The notes beneath the pieces were generated by a model. The model was not told where the DNA came from. It saw nothing but the letters and a program-made list of their open reading frames with translations, and searched no databases. Below are positions 28,139 to 36,692 of a stretch of DNA of 64,000 nucleotides, one piece after another (position 1 is the stretch's first letter; every line of letters begins with the position of its first letter). Both the position numbers and the translations under genes were made by a program. The stretch spans positions 1,116,001 to 1,180,000 of the forward strand of contig CAVTIZ010000003.1 in assembly GCA_963735045.1 (NCBI GenBank), read 5' to 3'. The DNA is from Salsipaludibacter sp963735045 (lineage in GTDB: Bacteria > Actinomycetota > Nitriliruptoria > Nitriliruptorales > Nitriliruptoraceae).

Positions 28139-29563
28139 TCACCGGGCCGGATGCTGCCCGTCGTGCCACCACGTCGCGAGGCCGAGCCCGGCCAGGGCCG
28201 TCAGGCCGATGGCGTGGCGCAGCCAGGTCGCCACGGTGACGCGCAGGTAGTCCGGGAGCAGGGCGCGTCGCAGGCCGTACACGGGGTCGCCCACGGTGGC
28301 GAAGTCCACGACCCAGGTGAGTCGGCCCGCGAGCCCGTCGACGACCAGCCATCCGAACGTCACGACCCCGAGCAGCCCGGCCAGCGCGACCACCGGCCGG
28401 GCCCACCTCCACGTCGTCGCGTCCAGCCACGCCGCGACCAGCACGGCCACCAACGGCAGCACCACGACCACCTGGCGACCCGGCAACCACCAGCCGTGCA
28501 TCGTCAGGGCCACGAAGGTCGCGGTCGCCCACCCCGCCGCGACGACGGCCACCGTGGCGCGCCCGGTCCCCGACCGCAGGCCGACGGCGATCCCCGCGGG
28601 TGCGGCCAGCCACGCCGGTTGCCACGCGGCGAGGCCGAAGTCGCGGTCCAGCACCAGCCCCACCAGTCGACGGGAGCGCCCGACCGGATCCGGTCGGAAC
28701 CCGACGACGGAGAACTCGCCCCGTGCGGCGAAGTGGTCGGCCGACGCGTAGGGCGTCCAGCCGGTCCACACCACCTGGTGGACCACCAGCCACACCACGA
28801 CCGCCACGCCCAGCACGGCGACGCAGGTGGCCACCAGCCGTCGGTGGAGACGCCAGCGCCACAGGGCGACCACCGCGATGGCCATGCCCACGGGCACGTA
28901 CTTGACGGCCAGCCACGGCAACGCGACCACGGCCAGCACCAGCACGACCGCGTGGCGACGACCGGGCCGCGTGGTGGTCGCGGCGCCGGTGCCGACGACC
29001 GTCGCCAGGGCGGCCAGCAGTTCGGGGTAGACCTGGGCGCCGTAGCCGGCCAGCGGCCACGACGCGAACGCGGTCGCCGTGACGGCACCGGCCACGATCG
29101 GCGCCACCCCGAACCGGCGCGTGGCCAGCAACGTGGTCGCCGCCGCCGTCGCCCCGGCCACGACGGCCAGCAGCACCTTGACCGCAGCCCACCCACCCAC
29201 GGCCATCGCCGGGGCGGCCAGCAACGGCAGCAGGGGATCGTGGGGCGAGACCATTCGACCGTCCGCCAACACGCGTTCCTGGATCGGCAGGTCCACCTCG
29301 TGGAACGGTCGCCACCGTTCCTCGGCGAGTTCGTCGGCGAGGTCGAGGTCGCCGTCCTCGGCCAGGCTGAGTGCCGTCAACAGGTAGTGCGGCTCGTCGC
29401 TGGTGGTGCGTGCCCCGTAGGTGGCGCGGACGCCGAGACCGGCCAATGCGGCGGCCAGCGCCACCAGCGCGACCACCATGGCCACCGGACGGTCCCGGTG
29501 CCACCACCGTGCGACCCCCGGCGCGGCCGCGGTCGTGGTCGCCACCGGCGAGGTGGTGATCAC
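28139..29563 (-). CDS. Polytopic membrane protein, GT-C glycosyltransferase-like
   Basis: 474 residues with about ten hydrophobic helices. After TM1 comes TTSDEPHYLLTALSLAEDGDLDLAD; the DEPHY motif in the first outer loop resembles the Asp/Glu site of GT-C (GT39/PMT-like) enzymes that use polyprenyl-phosphate sugars. The GTG at 29563 overlaps the permease stop as GTGA, which places it in the iron-transporter operon. Donor and acceptor unknown; assignment to a GT family is tentative. Confidence 0.6.
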   Translation of the reverse strand: MITTSPVATTTAAAPGVARWWHRDRPVAMVVALVALAAALAGLGVRATYGARTTSDEPHYLLTALSLAEDGDLDLADELAEERWRPFHEVDLPIQERVLADGRMVSPHDPLLPLLAAPAMAVGGWAAVKVLLAVVAGATAAATTLLATRRFGVAPIVAGAVTATAFASWPLAGYGAQVYPELLAALATVVGTGAATTTRPGRRHAVVLVLAVVALPWLAVKYVPVGMAIAVVALWRWRLHRRLVATCVAVLGVAVVVWLVVHQVVWTGWTPYASADHFAARGEFSVVGFRPDPVGRSRRLVGLVLDRDFGLAAWQPAWLAAPAGIAVGLRSGTGRATVAVVAAGWATATFVALTMHGWWLPGRQVVVVLPLVAVLVAAWLDATTWRWARPVVALAGLLGVVTFGWLVVDGLAGRLTWVVDFATVGDPVYGLRRALLPDYLRVTVATWLRHAIGLTALAGLGLATWWHDGQHPAR

Positions 29564-31230
29564 AACGCGTCGGCGCGTCGGATCACCAGCGCCCACGTCA
29601 GGCCCCCCGACAGCGCCAACAGGACCAGCGAGGCGATCGCGGCGTCGGTCCAGAAGGCGTCGGTGGCGGCGTTCCAGATCCGTGTCGCCAGCGTCTCGAA
29701 GCCGTTGGGCGCCAGCAGCAGCGTCGCCGGCAGTTCCTTCATGACCGACAGCAGCACGAGCCCGGCGCCGGCCACCAGGCCCGGGCGCATCAGCGGCAGC
29801 TCGACCCGTCGCCACCGGCGCCAGGCCGACACCCCCAGCACGTCGGAGGCCTCCTCGATCCGCGCGGGAACCGACGCGACCGCGACCTCGGCGGCACGCA
29901 GGGACTGGGCGCCGAAGTGGACGACGTAGGCGGCCACGAGCACGACCTCGGTCCGGTACAGCGGCGTGCCGGCCAACCAGAACACCAGGGCCAGCGCGAT
30001 CGCGAGGCCGGGCAGGGCGAACCCCGCGACGACGACGGTGGCGGCCCCGGCCGCGACCCGGTCGCGTCGACGGGTCGCCAGCAGGCCGACCGGGAGCACC
30101 ACGACCGTCGCGGCGACCGCCGCGAGCACGCTGACCCGCACCGTGGCCCACAACGGGGTCAGCAGGGCCGTGGGGTCCGACAGCAGCAGTGAGCTCGCGC
30201 CGACCGTGGCGCCGCGGACGACCCACCCCACCAGCACCGCGGTCGGCAGCGCCAGCGCCAGGCCCACGACCACGACCGGGACGGCCACCCCGACGACCGA
30301 CCACCGTCCCAGCGCGACCCGCAGTCCCCGCACGCTGCGTCGACCCGACGTGCGGTCGGCCCCCGCGGCGCTGCGCTCCAGCACGGCCACCGTCAGGGCC
30401 AGCAGGCCAAGCGACAGCGACAATGTCAGCGACAGGGTCGGGTCGGCCAGGCGACTGGCGTAGATCACCCGGGTGAGCACGTCGTAGCGCAGCAGCTCGA
30501 CGACGCCGTAGTCGCTGGCGGCGTACAGGAACACCAGCAGTGCGCCGGCCAGGATCGCCGAGCGCAGCTGTGGCAGGACCACCGAGGTGAACACCTGGCG
30601 TGGACGACGTCCGAACAGGCGCGCGGCCTCCTCCAGCGACGGCGGCAGCTGGTTGAGTCGAGAGGCCACGACCAGGTGGACGTAGGGGTAGGTGAACAAC
30701 GTCAGCACCAGCCACGACCCCCACAGCCCGCGCAACGGTGGCACGGCACCGACCCCGACTCGCGCGAGGGCCTCGGCCAGCAGCCCACCCGGCGCGAATG
30801 CGGACACCAGGGCGAAGGTGCCCATGAACGACGGGATGACCAGTGGCAGGGGCAGCAGGACGCGCCACCACCGGACCCCGGGCAGGTCGGTGCGGGTGAC
30901 CAGCCACGCGGTGGCCGTCCCGACGACCGCGGCGCTGACGGCGACCAGGCCGGCGAGCAGCACCGTCCGGGCGAAGGGGGCCAGCAGGCGGCCGTCCCCG
31001 ACGACCTCGGCGAGTCCTCCCGGGTCGCCGAGCACCCGGACCACGAGGTACCCGAGCGGGGCCGCGAAGCCGATCGCGACCACCACGGCCCAGGCCCGCC
31101 CCGGCCCGAGCCGTCGCGTCGGGATCCGCCCGTGACGTGACCCGCCGCCGGGTGGTGGGTCCCCGTCAACGTCCGGGGTCGCCGGGATCGGGTCCACGAC
31201 CGTGGGCAGGTCGCCGTGGTCCGGTGCCAT
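29560..31230 (-). CDS. fbpB: Ferric-iron ABC transporter permease (Fbp/Sfu type, two fused halves)
   Basis: 556 residues, about twelve TM helices in two repeats. Each half has an EAA-loop: EEAARLFGRRPRQVF and EEASDVLGVSAWRRWRRVELP. MKELPATLLL near the end is typical of FbpB-type iron(III) permeases. It would pass Fe3+ from the lipoprotein at 31269 to the cytoplasm using the ATPase at 34312. ATG at 31230 has GAGGCGAG just upstream. 38 bp downstream of the binding-protein gene. Confidence 0.9.
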   Translation of the reverse strand: MAPDHGDLPTVVDPIPATPDVDGDPPPGGGSRHGRIPTRRLGPGRAWAVVVAIGFAAPLGYLVVRVLGDPGGLAEVVGDGRLLAPFARTVLLAGLVAVSAAVVGTATAWLVTRTDLPGVRWWRVLLPLPLVIPSFMGTFALVSAFAPGGLLAEALARVGVGAVPPLRGLWGSWLVLTLFTYPYVHLVVASRLNQLPPSLEEAARLFGRRPRQVFTSVVLPQLRSAILAGALLVFLYAASDYGVVELLRYDVLTRVIYASRLADPTLSLTLSLSLGLLALTVAVLERSAAGADRTSGRRSVRGLRVALGRWSVVGVAVPVVVVGLALALPTAVLVGWVVRGATVGASSLLLSDPTALLTPLWATVRVSVLAAVAATVVVLPVGLLATRRRDRVAAGAATVVVAGFALPGLAIALALVFWLAGTPLYRTEVVLVAAYVVHFGAQSLRAAEVAVASVPARIEEASDVLGVSAWRRWRRVELPLMRPGLVAGAGLVLLSVMKELPATLLLAPNGFETLATRIWNAATDAFWTDAAIASLVLLALSGGLTWALVIRRADAL

Positions 31231-31268
31231 CTCGCCTCGCTGGTGGTCGCGTCCTGCGGCCGGGATGG

Positions 31269-32270
31269 TCAGCTTCCCAGACCGGCGTCGCGGATCAGGG
31301 CCAGTGTGCCGGTCAGGTCGCCACCGAGTTCGGCGTAGTCGACCGACGGCAGCTCCTGGTCGTCCAGCGACGGAAGCTGGGGGAGGGGCTGCACCGACGG
31401 CGACAACGGGTACTCGAAGGTCTCGTCGCGGAAGTACTCCTGGGCCTCGTCGGACAGCAGGAAGCGGATGAAGTCGGCCGCCGCCTCGGGCTGGTCGGTG
31501 GCGGCCACGATCGAGGCGGTCGAGGGCAGCACCAGTGCGCCGATGTCGCCGTCCGGGAAGCGGTGGTTGACCGAGGGCAGGGAGGGATCCTCGTCGAGGA
31601 AGCGCGCGTTGTAGTAGTGGTTGACCAGTCCCATCTCGACCTCGCCCCGGCTGACGGCGTCCACGATCGCGTTGTTGTTGCTGTAGGTGGCGACGTCGTT
31701 GGCGACCAGTCCCTCGAGCCAGGCGGAGGTGGCCTCGTCGCCACGTTCGACCCGCATCGCCGCGACGAAGTCCTGGAAGGAGCCGTTGGGCGGGGCCACC
31801 GCGACCCGGCCGCGGTAGGGCTCGGTGACCAGGTCGTCGACGCTGGCGGGGAGCTCGTCGTCGTCGACCAGGTCGCGGTCGTAGACGAGGACGCGCTGGC
31901 GCCCCGTGATGCCGATCCAGTTGCCGTCGTCGGCGACGTAGCGTTCGTCGACCAGCTCGAGCACGTCGTCGGGCAGGGCCGTCAACAACCCGCGCTCGTC
32001 CACCGCGGCGACCGCACCCGGGCTCTGGGCGAGGAACACGTCGGCACCGGTGGCGTCGCCCTCCTCGGCCAGCAACAGCGCCATGTCGGCGGTGTCGCCG
32101 TAGTTGACCTCGATCGAGGTGCCGGTCTCCTCGGCGAAGCGGTTCAGGATCGGCTCGACGAGGTTCTGGCTGCGTCCGGAGTACACCACGAGGGTGTCCC
32201 CGGACGTCGAGCAGGCGGCGAGTCCGACCGTGACCAGGACGGCGGTGACGCACAGGCGGACGAGGGTCAT
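31269..32270 (-). CDS. fbpA: Iron(III)-binding lipoprotein of an ABC transporter
   Basis: 333 residues. The signal peptide ends in lipobox GLAAC (Cys near residue 20), so it is anchored outside the membrane. LVVYSGRSQNLVEPILNRFAEETG is the FbpA/SfuA start; GITGRQRVLVYDRD, APPNGSFQDFV and VNHYYNARFL follow, with the adjacent Tyr pair that binds Fe3+ in this family. SD GAGGAA before ATG at 32270. 85 bp downstream of the epimerase gene and probably in the same iron-box-controlled transcript. Confidence 0.92.
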   Translation of the reverse strand: MTLVRLCVTAVLVTVGLAACSTSGDTLVVYSGRSQNLVEPILNRFAEETGTSIEVNYGDTADMALLLAEEGDATGADVFLAQSPGAVAAVDERGLLTALPDDVLELVDERYVADDGNWIGITGRQRVLVYDRDLVDDDELPASVDDLVTEPYRGRVAVAPPNGSFQDFVAAMRVERGDEATSAWLEGLVANDVATYSNNNAIVDAVSRGEVEMGLVNHYYNARFLDEDPSLPSVNHRFPDGDIGALVLPSTASIVAATDQPEAAADFIRFLLSDEAQEYFRDETFEYPLSPSVQPLPQLPSLDDQELPSVDYAELGGDLTGTLALIRDAGLGS

Positions 32271-32355
32271 GGGTGGTTCCTCGGTGTTTCGGCGGGGACT
32301 GGGGCGGGACAGGAGGAGGGAGGACGTCCCGGCGTCGGGCACCGGGGCGTCGGTG

Positions 32356-33279
32356 CTAGGCGAACGCGGCCGTCCGGGTGTCGGTCGGATGGCGGCGCGC
32401 GGCAGCGTCCTGGCGGGCGACGAGGGTCGCCAGTGGGGTGCGTGCCAGGGCACCGACGGCGTGGGCCAGGGCCGTGGTGTCGGCCCAGGTGGTCGGGACC
32501 TCGCGGTCGTGTGCGGGTTCCACCCGGACCCGGAGGTCACCACCGGTGACCGCGCGAACGGCCTCGAGGTGCTCGGCCAGCGAATGGGTCACGCCGCTGC
32601 CGAGGTTGAACGTGCCGGTGCGGACCGCGTCGAGCAGGCGTCCGACGGCCGCCGCCACCTCGCGAACGTCGGACACGTCGCGGCGGCGGCGCAGGTCGCC
32701 CAACACCCGCAGGTCACGCCCGGCCCGGGCCGCGGCCAGCCACGTCGCCAGGGCCATGTCGGCCCGCTGCCCCTCGCCGGCCACCGTGAAGGGTCGGACC
32801 ACCGTGGTGGGGCCGCGACGTCGGGCGGCGAGGCGCTCGGCGACGACCTTGGAGTGGGCGTAGCCACCTCGCGGTCGGGGGACGTCGTCCTCGCGACAGG
32901 CCCGGGGTGCCGAGATCGCGCCGGCACCGCCGTAGATCGACGACGAGGAGGTGACGACCACGTGGGCGCCGGGCGGCGCGTGGTCGACCACGGCCGCGGT
33001 GGCCAGGACGTTGTCGTGCCATCGACGACGGGCGACGCCCGGTCCGTCGGCGCGCACGCCCGGGGCGCCGGCGAGGTGCACCACGGCGTCGGTGGATCCC
33101 AGCACGGCCGCGGACCGCGGGTCGACCACGTCCTGGACGACCACGTCCACGCCGGCCGTGCGGGGGTGGGGACGGCGGTCCATGGCCACCACGTCCCACC
33201 CGGCCGACACGCGTTCGCGGACGACGTGGCGGCCGATGAAGCCAGCGGCACCGGTGACGACGACACGTGGCACGGACAC
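32356..33279 (-). CDS. NAD-dependent epimerase/dehydratase (extended SDR)
   Basis: 307 residues. RVVVTGAAGFIGRHVVRE is the NAD-binding motif; VVHLAGAPG, VVTSSSSIYGG, YAHSKVVAE (Tyr and Lys of YxxxK) and VVRPFTVAGEG mark a sugar-nucleotide epimerase/dehydratase, GalE/RfbB-like but shorter. GTG start at 33279. It is the first gene downstream of the iron box at 33337, ahead of the iron-binding protein. The sugar substrate is unknown. Confidence 0.85.
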   Translation of the reverse strand: MSVPRVVVTGAAGFIGRHVVRERVSAGWDVVAMDRRPHPRTAGVDVVVQDVVDPRSAAVLGSTDAVVHLAGAPGVRADGPGVARRRWHDNVLATAAVVDHAPPGAHVVVTSSSSIYGGAGAISAPRACREDDVPRPRGGYAHSKVVAERLAARRRGPTTVVRPFTVAGEGQRADMALATWLAAARAGRDLRVLGDLRRRRDVSDVREVAAAVGRLLDAVRTGTFNLGSGVTHSLAEHLEAVRAVTGGDLRVRVEPAHDREVPTTWADTTALAHAVGALARTPLATLVARQDAAARRHPTDTRTAAFA

Positions 33280-33336
33280 CTCGAGGTGGGACGGCGGACC
33301 GACGATCCGGGGCCGGGCCCGGACGGCGTCGGGAAG

Positions 33337-33355
33337 GAAGGTTAGGGTAACCTAA
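33337..33355. promoter_or_regulatory. IdeR/DtxR-type iron box 1
   Basis: GAAGGTTAGGGTAACCTAA matches the IdeR consensus TTAGGTTAGSCTAACCTAA at 16 of 19 positions. It lies in the divergent region between the epimerase-fbpA-fbpB unit (minus) and the GT2 gene (plus). The plus-strand TAGGGT inside it can also be a -10, so repressor binding would block the promoter. Confidence 0.85.
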
Positions 33356-33448
33356 CTTACCCGCCGGGCCGACGGTCCACGATCTTCGACGGTCCGGGGC
33401 CCGGCGATCGCCGCACCATCCGCCCGACGTCCGACCCCAGGTACCCGC

Positions 33449-34246
33449 ATGCCCGACGCGCCCACCGGATCCCCGCCCACCCCGCACGCCCGTGCTCGGG
33501 GCCTCGGGCGCTGGCGGTTGCCACCGACCCGGCCACCCCGCCCCGCCGCTCGGTCCGCGGCCGGGCCCGTGGTGCTGTTCCTGCCGGCGCACGACGAGGA
33601 GGAGACCGTCGCCGACGTCGTGGGTCGGTGCCCGTCGTCGGTGGACGGCCACGCCGTCCACTGCCTCGTGGTGGACGACGGTTCCCGCGACCGCACCGCC
33701 CGACGGGCGGCCGCCGCTGGCGCGGAGGTCGTGCGTTCACCGACCAACCGGGGGCTGGGCGCGGCCGTGCGCACGGGCCTTGCGCGAGCACGTGAACTCG
33801 ACGCGGTCGCGGTGGCGTTCTGCGATGCCGATGGGGAGTACGACCCGTCGGAACTCCCGGACCTGGTCCGCCCGGTCCTGGCCGGCGAGGTCGACTACCT
33901 GGTCGGCAGCCGATTCACCGGTCGCATCGAGCGCATGCTGCCGCACCGACGACTGGGCAACCGCGTGCTGACGGCCTGGACGGCCTGGTCCGCCCGGCTG
34001 CCGATCAGCGACGGTCAGTCCGGGTACCGGGTGCTGTCGCCGGCCGCGGCCGACGCCGCCGAGGTCGAGCACGACTACAACTACGCGCAGGTGCTGACGC
34101 TGGACCTGGTCGCGAAGGGATTTCGCTACGGCGAACGGCCGATCCGGTACCACTTCCGGGAACAGGGCCGGTCGTTCGTGCGTCTGGGCCGCTACCTCGC
34201 CCAGGTGGTGCCCGCCGTCCGTCGCGTGGTCGCCCGAACCGCCTGA
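33449..34246 (+). CDS. Family 2 glycosyltransferase (dolichyl-phosphate-mannose-synthase-like)
   Basis: 265 residues. After a 40-residue Pro/Arg-rich head: VVLFLPAHDEEETVADVV, CLVVDDGSRDRT, FCDADGEYDPSELPDLV (DxD-like), YLVGSRF and ISDGQSGYRVLS, all GT-A GT2 motifs of the polyprenyl-phosphate sugar synthase group. No C-terminal TM pair, so soluble or peripheral. Its product could feed the GT-C-like membrane protein at 28139. Divergent from the epimerase with the iron box between them, so iron control is likely. Confidence 0.85.
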   Translation: MPDAPTGSPPTPHARARGLGRWRLPPTRPPRPAARSAAGPVVLFLPAHDEEETVADVVGRCPSSVDGHAVHCLVVDDGSRDRTARRAAAAGAEVVRSPTNRGLGAAVRTGLARARELDAVAVAFCDADGEYDPSELPDLVRPVLAGEVDYLVGSRFTGRIERMLPHRRLGNRVLTAWTAWSARLPISDGQSGYRVLSPAAADAAEVEHDYNYAQVLTLDLVAKGFRYGERPIRYHFREQGRSFVRLGRYLAQVVPAVRRVVARTA

Positions 34247-34311
34247 GTCCCCCACGATCCCCGTGGTGATGGTCTCGGCGTCGGCACGTCACGGTCGGCG
34301 ATGGCCGGTGG

Positions 34312-35496
<1,185 letters not shown>

Positions 35497-35554
35497 GCCC
35501 TCCGGGTCGTCGCTCGCGGGCGGGTCGCGGGTGCCGGCCGGGGGGAAGGGCCGG

Positions 35555-35573
35555 GAAGGTTAGGCTACCCTCA
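35555..35573. promoter_or_regulatory. IdeR/DtxR-type iron box 2
   Basis: GAAGGTTAGGCTACCCTCA matches 15 of 19 positions of the IdeR consensus. It sits between fbpC (minus, start 35496) and the DtxR-like gene (plus, start 35615). TAGGCT on the plus strand and TAGCCT on the minus strand are candidate -10 hexamers for the two directions, both inside the box. Confidence 0.8.
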
Positions 35574-35614
35574 CCTCGCACCTGCATCCCGTCGCCACCG
35601 CTGATCGAGGCCCC

Positions 35615-36172
35615 GTGCCACGCATGCTGTCCGGCTCCCTGGTGGAGCTCGCCGACGTCGAACCGTCGCTGCCGCCGGCGACCGCCGCGGCCGTGGGACG
35701 CCTCACGGACGCCGAGCTCGACCTGCGACGCCACATGCTGGCCGAACGCCTGCTCGCGGACGTGATCGGCCTGCCGTGGGAGCTGGTGCACGACGAGGCG
35801 GAGGCCTGGGGCCTGGAGGTGTCGGCGCGCCTCGACGCGCGCCTGACGGTGCTGCTGGACGACCCCGCGACCTGCCCGCACGGCAACCCCATGCCCGGGG
35901 CGGCCGCACCGGCCGACCAGCACGATGCCGTGGCGGCCGACCGCGCCCCGCTGGGCCGGGTCGAGGTCGTGCGCATCACCGAGGAGTTGGAGGAGGACGG
36001 CCCGGCCCTGCGCCTGCTGGCCGCCGCCGGGTTGCTCCCGGGCCGCCGTGCCGAGTTCGTCGGCCGTGGCCCCGACGGCCTGTCGGTCGTGGGGGCCAGC
36101 GCCGACGCCGTGCTGCCGGCGCGGATCACCAGCGACCTCTACGTCCGGGTGCTCGGCGACGGCGCGGCCTGA
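35615..36172 (+). CDS. DtxR/IdeR-like metal-sensing protein lacking the DNA-binding domain
   Basis: 185 residues. After about 35 unrelated residues it aligns with DtxR domain 2: RRHMLAERLLADVIGL, WELVHDEAEAW, then CPHGNPMPG; the last 75 residues are a FeoA/SH3-like domain 3 (VVRITEELEEDG...GLLPG). The winged-helix domain of about 70 residues is missing. In this frame a TAG inside the iron box closes off any upstream extension, and only 118 bp separate the gene from fbpC. By DtxR numbering His79, Glu83 and His98 (ancillary site) are kept; Cys102, Glu105 and His106 (primary site) are Glu, Gly and Leu. GTG start at 35615. Likely an iron-linked partner or decoy of a full-length regulator encoded elsewhere; this is inference. 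Confidence 0.8.
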   Translation: MPRMLSGSLVELADVEPSLPPATAAAVGRLTDAELDLRRHMLAERLLADVIGLPWELVHDEAEAWGLEVSARLDARLTVLLDDPATCPHGNPMPGAAAPADQHDAVAADRAPLGRVEVVRITEELEEDGPALRLLAAAGLLPGRRAEFVGRGPDGLSVVGASADAVLPARITSDLYVRVLGDGAA

Positions 36173-36237
36173 CCGACCTGCGACGTCGCCGTCCGGCTGG
36201 CCACGGCGCGACCGTCCCGATCCCGACAGGGGTGCCC

Positions 36238-36642
36238 ATGCCAGACGACCCAGCCCCCGACACGTCATCCGACACGTCATCGGACATGTCATCCGACATG
36301 TCATCCGACACGTCACCGGACGGTGGGGTGGCCCGGCGTGCCGTGCAGGTCCTGGGGGACCGGGTCCTGGTGGCACTTCCCGACGAGGGCGAACGCACCA
36401 CCCGCACCGGACTGCTGATCCCGTCGACCGCCGAGTCGGTCGACCGCAAGGGGCGGTGGGGCGAGGTGCTCACGGTCGGGCCGAACGTCCGGACCGTGGC
36501 GGCGACCGACGAGGTGCTCTACCTGCCCGAGGACGCCATCGAGGTCGACGTCCGTGGCGACCTCTACCTGGTCGTGCGGGAACGCGACGTCCACGCCGTG
36601 GCGTCGCTGCGCACCGGCGCCACCACCGGCCTGTACCTGTAG
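36238..36642 (+). CDS. GroES/Cpn10-like protein with a repetitive Ser/Asp/Thr N-terminal extension
   Basis: 134 residues against the usual 95-100. From residue about 35: VQVLGDRVLVALPDEGERTTRTGLLIP (Cpn10 start, with the mobile-loop region shortened), RWGEVLTVGPN, VLYLPEDAIEV, YLVVRERDVHAV. Before it lie five near-identical SSDT/SSDM repeats encoded by a 12-bp DNA repeat. No groEL is adjacent. It may be a specialised co-chaperone or a Cpn10-fold protein with another task. 65 bp downstream of the DtxR-like gene. Confidence 0.8.
   Translation: MPDDPAPDTSSDTSSDMSSDMSSDTSPDGGVARRAVQVLGDRVLVALPDEGERTTRTGLLIPSTAESVDRKGRWGEVLTVGPNVRTVAATDEVLYLPEDAIEVDVRGDLYLVVRERDVHAVASLRTGATTGLYL
36259..36318 (+). 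repeat. In-frame 12-bp tandem repeat, five copies
   Basis: GACA(C/T)GTCATC(C/G) repeated exactly five times within the N-terminal coding part of the GroES-like gene. Each unit holds a GACATGTC/GACACGTC palindrome. Keeps frame, so copy number could vary without breaking the gene. Confidence 0.95.
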
Positions 36643-36659
36643 GGCGAGCGCCCCGGCCG

Positions 36660-36679
36660 CGTCCCGGCTGGTCGGGACG
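36660..36679. terminator. Hairpin between convergent GroES-like and carboxylase genes
   Basis: CGTCCCG, loop GCTGGT, CGGGACG: perfect 7-bp stem, no T-tract. Confidence 0.55.
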
Positions 36680-36692
36680 GCGTGGGCCGGGT

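Noticed and set aside
35500..35614. Missing winged-helix domain of the DtxR-like protein upstream or in another frame
   Set aside because: Only 118 bp lie before fbpC and a TAG at 35561 closes the frame; no HTH-like sequence appears in the other plus frames.
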